From Episyrphus balteatus (lineage: Eukaryota > Arthropoda > Insecta > Diptera > Syrphidae), in NCBI RefSeq assembly GCF_945859705.1, contig NC_079135.1, positions 80,794,253-80,858,252 on the forward strand: a DNA stretch of 64,000 nucleotides, in the 5' to 3' direction. Position 1 is the stretch's first letter. Each line of letters begins with the position of its first letter. Shown here piece by piece: positions 58,601-64,000 of the stretch. The position numbers and the translations under genes were made by a program. The notes beneath the pieces were generated by a model that saw only the letters and a list, made by a program, of their open reading frames with translations, had not been told where the DNA came from and did not search any database.

Positions 58601-61600
58601 TTTTTGCATTTATATACAAAAATAAATTATTTAAACTTTTTTTTTTACTGCGTAAATTTCGAAATAACTAAGCAAATAATGAATTTATTGATTTTTTAAA
58701 AAATACGTGTTTTATTACAGCTAAAGCCCTTTCGATTTACATTATTAATTTTAAAATTTACGATGTTGGGTTACAAGGGGTTAATTTTGTCTGAATTTAA
58801 TTTATTGTTAATTTCCTTTTTTACAAAATTCATATACTTTTAAACTATTTAACGGGTTAACCAGGTTTAAAATAAGCTAAACAAAAAAAAAACTAGACCA
58901 AGCACCACACACAAAATGGAATAAAAGGAGTCTGATGATCGGATTGGCATCCGTGAAACAGTACTGTAACTCTAGCCATAAAACACTTGGTGGTAGCACC
59001 TTCAAGATGTTGTTGTTGTTCAAAGATTATAAAAAAAACGTATTTTTGGCATTGGAAAAATGTATATATGTAGTTCTTAGAAGTTTTGCGTTATGTTATA
59101 CATATTTAAAAACATTACAACATTATTTTTTTTTTAATTTATTTTAGGTTAATGGACTGAATGATGTACATGCACAACTTATGGTGCATTGGTTGGGAGA
59201 TGGATCTGACGTAATGATTTGCCTTGCTCGTGATCCACCTGTAGAACAAGGTGATGAATCAAAACAAACTGATGCAAATCCACCCAAAGTATTTATCTCA
59301 TATGACTATGGAGAAACCTATGAAGACAAAACATCCTTATTCAAAGTAGCTTACAATGGGACAAGTGAAAAGTCTGCTAGTTTAGATCAGTTTCTAACTC
59401 ATCCCAAATTCGACACAATCATATTCACGGATACAAGAAACAAAGCTATTTTCAAATTGTCTCCGAAATATGACTACGTTAAACGCACTGATTTAGATTT
59501 CACCCCATCAGATATATCGTTTTATGAAAACGATCCAAATATCTTTTTAATATTAGATAAAAAGGATGTCGAAAGAAATTTATATTTTACAACAGATGGT
59601 GGAAAAACTTTCAATTTGTTGCAAGAATTTGTTAAATCATTCGCATGGTCTAGTGGACCAGATATTCCTTTGCTGTTATACATTGAAAGAGGAGAACCTT
59701 CAGGTATAATTCACTTATTTTTTTAATTAATCATCTTTAACAATTCTTTGATTATAGGTTCATCTTCAATTATCAACATCGATCCTCTAAATTTCACAAA
59801 ATCCGATGAGCGTTTTAAGTTCAATGTCTTGATTGAAAATGTCAACGAGTTTATTATAAAAAAAGATTTTATGTTTGCAACTCGAAAGGTAATATTGACT
59901 TTTCTTTCTGAACCTTATTTTTAATAGGAATTTAATTTTTCTTTAGGATAAAAATACTTTAGAACTGTGGGTTTCATATAGAAGAAACAATTTTGTAAAG
60001 GCAAATTTCCAAACTGAACTGGATATTAATGGATTGCATATTTGTGATGTGGAAGATAAATACATAATGATTTCTGCTGCCCACACTCATACAATGGCTC
60101 ACTTGTATGTTGCTGAATACGACGAAGACCTCAACGTAATAACATTTACGAAGAGCTTGGAAAATATTTTAACATTCATTCCCAATATCATTTGGAAAAC
60201 TGGATGGATTATGTAAAAAAAAAGAAATACTTTCCCAAAAGAAAGAACCTTAATAAATAATTTGTTTCTCACAGGCAAACAACTGACGAAGCTTTTTCAG
60301 ATCTCTACAAAGTCGAAGGAATGAAAGGCATTTATATTGCTTCAAAAATTCATCGACTTACGTCTTTGCCAAGTTCTGAGTCGTCTGTTGGACCTGAACA
60401 CCTTGTGTCGGTGATTTCTTTCGATCATGGACACAATTGGCAACCAGTTGCTGCTCCATCAATCGATGACGAAGGTCAGCCAATCAATTGTACACAAGAT
60501 TGCAGTCTGCATTTGTCTCAAAAATTCAGTCAACTTTATCCAGTCACCAGGTACTGAAAACCCTTAGCGTTTTTTGCAATACAAAATAAACTATCTTAAT
60601 TTCTTTTAGATCAATAACGATTATGAGCTCAAAATTAGCTCCTGGTATAATCATGGCATCAGGCGTCATCGGGAAATCCCTTAAAGGGCATCCTGGTGTA
60701 TTTCTATCTCGAGACGGTGGACTCACCTGGAAACAAGTTCTTAAAGGCTATCACTTCTTTAACTTTGGAGATCATGGTGGAATTTTAGTTGCTGTTAAAT
60801 ATTTCAAATCGAAAGGAGAAACCAAAAAAATTCTCTATTCAACCGATGAAGGTGAAAATTGGCAATCGTACACTTTTCATAGCAAAGACTTGAAAGTCTA
60901 CGGTCTCATGACTGAGCCAAATTCAAATTCGACAATTTTTACACTTTTCGGATCGGAAAAACAAGAACATCGTTGGTTAATAGTTAAAGTAGATTTCAAA
61001 AAGGCATTCTCACGCAATTGCACTAAAGCTGATTACACATTTTGGACACCAAAATACACATCACCCGATGGAGAGCAATGGTGCACATTGGGTGAACAAC
61101 TTTCATTGCAGAAAAGAATTGCTCATGCTAACTGCTTGAATGGCATTAAATATCAAAGAATTATAAAAACTCAAGTTTGTCCGTGTTCAAAGCGTGATTT
61201 TGAATGTGATTATGGTTTTATCAAACATTCTTCAATAAACGTTTGCATTTTAGATAAAAAAATAACAACAGCTATTGATCCTTATGAAATACCATCGACA
61301 TGTGTTTCTGGAGAATTTTATAATCGCACCAGAGGATATAGAAAGCTTGAAGATGACAAATGTATTGGTGGCATTGAAAATCGTTATTTGCCACAAAAAT
61401 TACCGTGTCCATTTGCTGAACCAAACTACTTTCTTTTGGTGGCACAACGTGAGCAAATATCTCGAGTCGATTTGAATACTCAAAAGGTCGAAAAACTGCC
61501 CATTACTGATTTGAAAAATGTCATTTCAATTGATTTTGACATGAAACACAATTGCGTATTTTATGCTGACATTTTTTCGGATAAAATTGTTCGACAATGC

Positions 61601-64000
61601 TTAAATGGTGACACAGACGAGGAAATTATTTTGGAAGAAAATCTAGCATCTGTTGAAGGTATGTCCTATGATTGGGTATCTGAGGTGTTGTTTTTCGTCG
61701 ATGGAACACGAGCCAAAATTGAAGCTGTGAAAGTCTCCAATGATTCTCTATTAGGAGCTCGTACCACAATACTTGAGGCACCAACTCTTATCAAACCTCG
61801 AGGAATTGTTGTTCACCCGCTAGAGGGATACGTTTTTTGGACCGATTGGGGAAGTATTGATCCTTCCTTGTCACGAAGTAACCTTGACGGAAAGGACGTT
61901 AAACAATTGTTTACAAAACCAACAGTAGTTTGGCCAAACGGTGTAACTGTTGATTATTTTGCTCAACGAATTTACTGGGTTGATGCAAGCAAAGATTATA
62001 TTGGCAGCTCTGACTTGGATGGTAAACATTTTTCCAAAGTCTTACATCATGATTTGAGAGTTGCTCATCCATTTGCAATAGCTGTATTTAAAGATCAAAT
62101 GTTTTGGGATGATTGGAAAATGAAGTCTATATTTTCTGGAGACAAAGATCATGGCATCATGATTAAATCTGTATCAACTGATATGCAACATCTTATGGAT
62201 CTTAAAGTCTTTGCTCATTCTCTTCAATATGGAACCAATCAGTGTAGTAGTCAAAATTGTTCCCATATCTGCGTAGGATTGCCAAATAATAAACATGCTT
62301 GTCTCTGTCCAGATGGTTTAGTTCATTCCAACAAAACCAACGAGTGCGTTTGTCCAGATGGAAAAGAAAACTCAACATGCAATATCAAAACAAATAATTG
62401 TGCTAATGGATATTTTCAATGCAACACAACACGAGTGTGTATTCCAGCGTTTTACACATGCGATGGTGAGGATGATTGCGGAGACAACTCGGATGAGCAA
62501 AATTGTTCGAAGCGAGATTTTGTACACAGAAAAACTTGTCCCCCGAATATGTTCACATGTGAATCGGATGGCAAGTGTATTCCAGAATACAAAGTTTGTG
62601 ACTACGAAAATGACTGCGAAGACGGCTATGACGAGAAGAATTGTCCAATTCAAGATTGTGATGCCAGTGATTTCCAATGTGAGAATGGCCAGTGCATAGA
62701 TAATCGCCTCAAGTGCGATGGTGACAAAGATTGCTTAGATGGATCGGATGAATTAAATTGCAAATTTGTGAAAAGTCAAATAGAGCCATGTGGGGAAGAT
62801 GATTTCCAGTGCAAATCAAATGGAGAATGCATACCAAATCAATTTAAATGCGACCGAGATTTCGATTGCCCTGATAACTCGGATGAATATGACTGCAAGA
62901 ACAAAGAATGTGAAGAATGGCAATTTAAATGCAAAAATAACAAATGCATTCCAAACAAATGGATTTGTGACAAAGACAAAGATTGTGATACTGGCGAGGA
63001 TGAATTAAATTGCACCAAAATAGAGGAAACAATTTTACGTTCAAATAATTTCCCATCGATTTTGTGTCATGATTGGATGTTCCAATGCTCGAATACTAAA
63101 TGTATTCCAATGTGGTGGAAATGTGATAATGTAAATGATTGCGGTGATAATAGTGACGAGCTTGGTTGCAACAATTCGAAAACTCTTACTACTCCAAATG
63201 AATCGATTAACTCAAAGGGCATACAAGAAAATAAAAAATGCTCTTTCGCCGAGTTTGAGTGTGATTCTGGAAGTTGTATATCGAAAGCTTACGTGTGTGA
63301 TGGCACAAAAGATTGTATTAATGGTGAAGATGAAGAACATTGTATAGAAAATGCCAATGATACTTGTCGAAAAGATCAATTCAGATGTATTGCCGATAAG
63401 ACTTGCTTGCCAATAACTAACTACTGTGATAAAGTAGTTCAGTGTTCGGATGGAAGTGATGAAAAAGGTTGCGATAATCATTTCACTAGTCCGCCTGTAC
63501 AAAATATTGTATGCGGACCGGCGTTTTTCAATTGTGATGATACATGTGAACCTTTGTACAAAAAATGTGATAACAAACGAGATTGCTATGATGATAGCGA
63601 TGAAGACAATTGTAAAAACGTCACTCGTATATATCAAGTGAATGAATATAAAATTCCTTCTACCAAAATAACAGAGACCTCTATAATGCTTATATGGTCA
63701 TTGTCGCCAGCGATAGGAAGTGCAACTAATGTAAAATATTTGCCATCTAAAGCTGAGAAAAAACTCAACAAATGGACAAATGTAACTTCTTGGACTGAAA
63801 AATCGCATTATGTATTTGCTGATTTAAAACCAAATACTGAATATAATTTCACTGTTTACACAAAAACAAATGATGGTCCAGCACAGCCACCTTACATGTA
63901 TGCTAATGCAAAAACATCTGAAGGAAAACCTACTGAACCAACAAATCTTTCAGTAGTTTCGTTTAACTCTTCACATTTAGAACTAACTTGGAAAAGGCCA
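46613..64000 (+). CDS. SORL1: Sortilin-related receptor SORLA/LR11-type, 3' truncated by window
   Basis: Exons 46613-46804, 59148-59703, 59758-59888, 59947-60212, 60275-60550 and 60610 to beyond 64000; every junction keeps frame, giving about 1,600 residues so far. Order: signal peptide (MENILKLFLVSYLFLLC), propeptide ending at a furin-type KVKR site, VPS10 beta-propeller with Asp-box repeats (SYDYGETYED, TTDGGKTF, SRDGGLTWK, STDEGENW), the cysteine-rich 10CC module, YWTD propeller (VFWTDWG, IYWVDAS), an EGF-like unit, nine LDL-receptor class A repeats (about 62400-63612; human SORLA has 11), one fibronectin III domain and the start of a second. The transmembrane and tail lie outside the window. 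The family sorts cargo between Golgi, endosomes and the surface with retromer. The last exon is unusually long (at least 3.4 kb), while intron 1 is 12.3 kb. Confidence 0.95.
47407..48359. repeat. Palindromic element, 953 bp, TTAGnGAACCCGGCC ends
   Basis: GAACCCGGCCGAACAGCT (from 47411) pairs with AGCTGTTCGGCCGGGTTC (to 48355). Pairing continues through ACTTTAAAGTCTATAG and AATTGCCGG to the middle. No coding sequence. Confidence 0.85.
48729..49406 (-). mobile_element. LINE 3' fragment with poly(A) tail
   Basis: Minus strand: VKPHFEYCASLLYLCN, TRLQKLQNKAMRTILRC, a one-base frame change, then LESLNWLNINQRLYMMAMVF and LGLQAFNYLP-like segments. These are the thumb and C-terminal region of a Jockey/CR1-like LINE reverse transcriptase. 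A T-run at 48729-48745 is the poly(A) tail of the inserted copy. 5'-truncated and frameshifted. Confidence 0.8.
49407..50569. other. Intron sequence without gene
   Basis: Two tiny perfect hairpins (49806-49830 and 49889-49931) and a short tract around 50285-50330 resembling common interspersed repeats (GGATACGCCACTG). Nothing coding is supported. Confidence 0.4.
49889..49931. repeat. 43-bp hairpin
   Basis: ACAGTGCGCAATTC and GAATTGCGCACTGT flank a loop of about 15 bp. A second, 25-bp hairpin (GTATTAGGGG / CCCCTAATAC) lies at 49806-49830. Confidence 0.6.
50578..51678. repeat. 1,101-bp foldback element with 8-bp duplication ATGTACAT
   Basis: TAGGGTGTCCGTTATTTCCC at the left and its exact inverse at the right; the arms are nearly perfect throughout. 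ATGTACAT lies on both sides (50570-50577 and 51679-51686). An 8-bp duplication fits hAT- or P-type mobilisation, but the duplicated octamer is itself palindromic, so the boundary could be shifted by a few bases. Confidence 0.85.
51702..52772. repeat. 1,071-bp foldback element with CAGnGTGTCCCA ends
   Basis: CAGAGTGTCCCATAACTTAA at the left pairs with TTAACTTTTGGGACACCCTG at the right. The arms remain paired through CGAAACGAAAACGGTAGATA and the GGTCACCCTGTGACGG block to the centre near 52237. It starts only 15 bp after the preceding element's duplication. No clear target duplication. Confidence 0.85.
52773..55083. other. Intron sequence, no confirmed gene
   Basis: Begins with a GTCTGTCTGTATG / AAACTTGGTATA pattern common in interspersed repeats. 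A minus-strand frame at 53774-53454 (106 residues, with FFCVGNNPEQREFAIFFYDR) is unrecognised. The rest is AT-rich. Confidence 0.4.
55414..55790 (+). pseudogene. Tc1-like transposase N-terminal fragment, left arm
   Basis: MGRAKLLAEEEIAKI then a stop, followed in other frames by SAVTAADRRAIQRLA and VKKQVHPSVVKRVISKAKDL and KKPWVNTCSKEQRLSFG. These are the helix-turn-helix DNA-binding half of a Tc1-like transposase with several frame breaks. Not functional. Confidence 0.75.
56003..56379 (-). pseudogene. Tc1-like transposase N-terminal fragment, right arm (inverted copy)
   Basis: Mirror copy of 55414-55790 on the opposite strand, differing by only a few bases. Confidence 0.75.
57034..57298. repeat. 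MITE with CTATTATACTG ends (265 bp)
   Basis: TIRs of about 40 bp (CTATTATACTGTCCATAATC, CGTAAAGGCCCT). TAGC lies on both sides and may be a 4-bp duplication. Confidence 0.75.
57678..58219. repeat. Inverted-repeat element (about 540 bp)
   Basis: TGTCAGCTAAGTTTGGATGC with GGCGTCCGCCATT and GGTCTCAATATCTC recur inverted at 58060-58219, at roughly 80% identity by eye, so it is older than its neighbours. Confidence 0.7.
58224..58780. repeat. TTAA-flanked piggyBac-like MITE
   Basis: CCCCTTGTAGCCC at the left and GGGTTACAAGGGG at the right, each bordered by TTAA (58220-58223 and 58781-58784). TTAA target sites with CCC-starting ends are the piggyBac signature. 557 bp, no coding. Confidence 0.75.
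58474..58587. repeat. 57-bp tandem duplication inside the piggyBac-like MITE
   Basis: CTAACGGGGTTTTATTTTTG and the following 37 bases occur twice in a row (58474 and 58531), identical or nearly so, so this is a recent event. Confidence 0.85.
58785..59147. other. End of SORLA intron 1
   Basis: AT-rich, with a T-run and the ATTTATTTTAG acceptor before exon 2. A 70-residue plus-strand frame here is not supported. Confidence 0.6.

Larger units (their letters stand above)
46805..59147 (+). other. SORLA intron 1, rich in inverted repeats (12,343 bp)
   Basis: GTAAGT donor after GTTTATGCTAAA and ATTTATTTTAG acceptor before GTTAATGGACTG. The NVYAK/VNGLNDVHAQLMVHW junction matches the family alignment. 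At least seven inverted-repeat elements and a LINE fragment fill it. Confidence 0.9.

Noticed and set aside
62372..62677. Minus-strand frames within the SORLA exon (also 63212-63637)
   Set aside because: Shadows of the LDL-A coding sequence, explained by the plus-strand frame with all family motifs.
1..64000. tRNA or rRNA genes
   Set aside because: No cloverleaf with B-box-like GGTTCGAATC or rRNA-like stretch was recognised by eye; a tRNAscan run would be decisive.

Overview
The window is AT-rich eukaryotic DNA. Four conserved animal genes with short GT-AG introns point to an arthropod, most likely an insect and plausibly a dipteran; the order is inferred and not proven. I see no bacterial, plasmid or viral features.

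Host genes, left to right: (1) Arp10, the dynactin pointed-end actin-related protein, minus strand, 3 exons, 6391-5145. (2) Cdc45, the replicative-helicase subunit, plus strand, 3 exons, 30194-39254, with a 7.3-kb first intron packed with transposons. (3) TRMU/MTU1, the mitochondrial tRNA 2-thiouridylase, minus strand, 5 exons, 43234-39587, convergent with Cdc45 (stop codons only about 330 bp apart). (4) A SORLA/SORL1-type sorting receptor, plus strand, starting at 46613 and running off the right edge inside its fibronectin III region, with a 12.3-kb first intron. The genes serve unrelated housekeeping or trafficking roles and do not form a pathway.

The striking part is the repeat landscape. 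Almost every non-coding interval holds an inverted-repeat element. The largest structure, 7645-29267, is a TTA-flanked, CAGGG-ended DNA element. It carries several degenerate, intron-containing pieces of captured genes, one recognisable as Mtp-alpha/HADHA. A separate 13,967-bp near-perfect palindrome (15117-29083) is nested in it. That palindrome has a 9-bp target duplication, arms of about 7 kb, and 174-bp tandem repeats meeting head-to-head at its centre, like a giant Foldback/MULE-type element.

Other elements: a foldback at 1-2264; a Penelope-like retroelement with a GIY-YIG endonuclease in the Cdc45 intron, itself interrupted by a 2.3-kb palindrome that contains a further MITE; MITE-in-MITE nests upstream of the SORLA gene; and in SORLA intron 1 a LINE fragment, a palindromic duplicated Tc1/mariner fragment, an 8-bp-TSD foldback and a TTAA-flanked piggyBac-like MITE. 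No complete DNA transposase was found, so the inverted-repeat elements here are non-autonomous.
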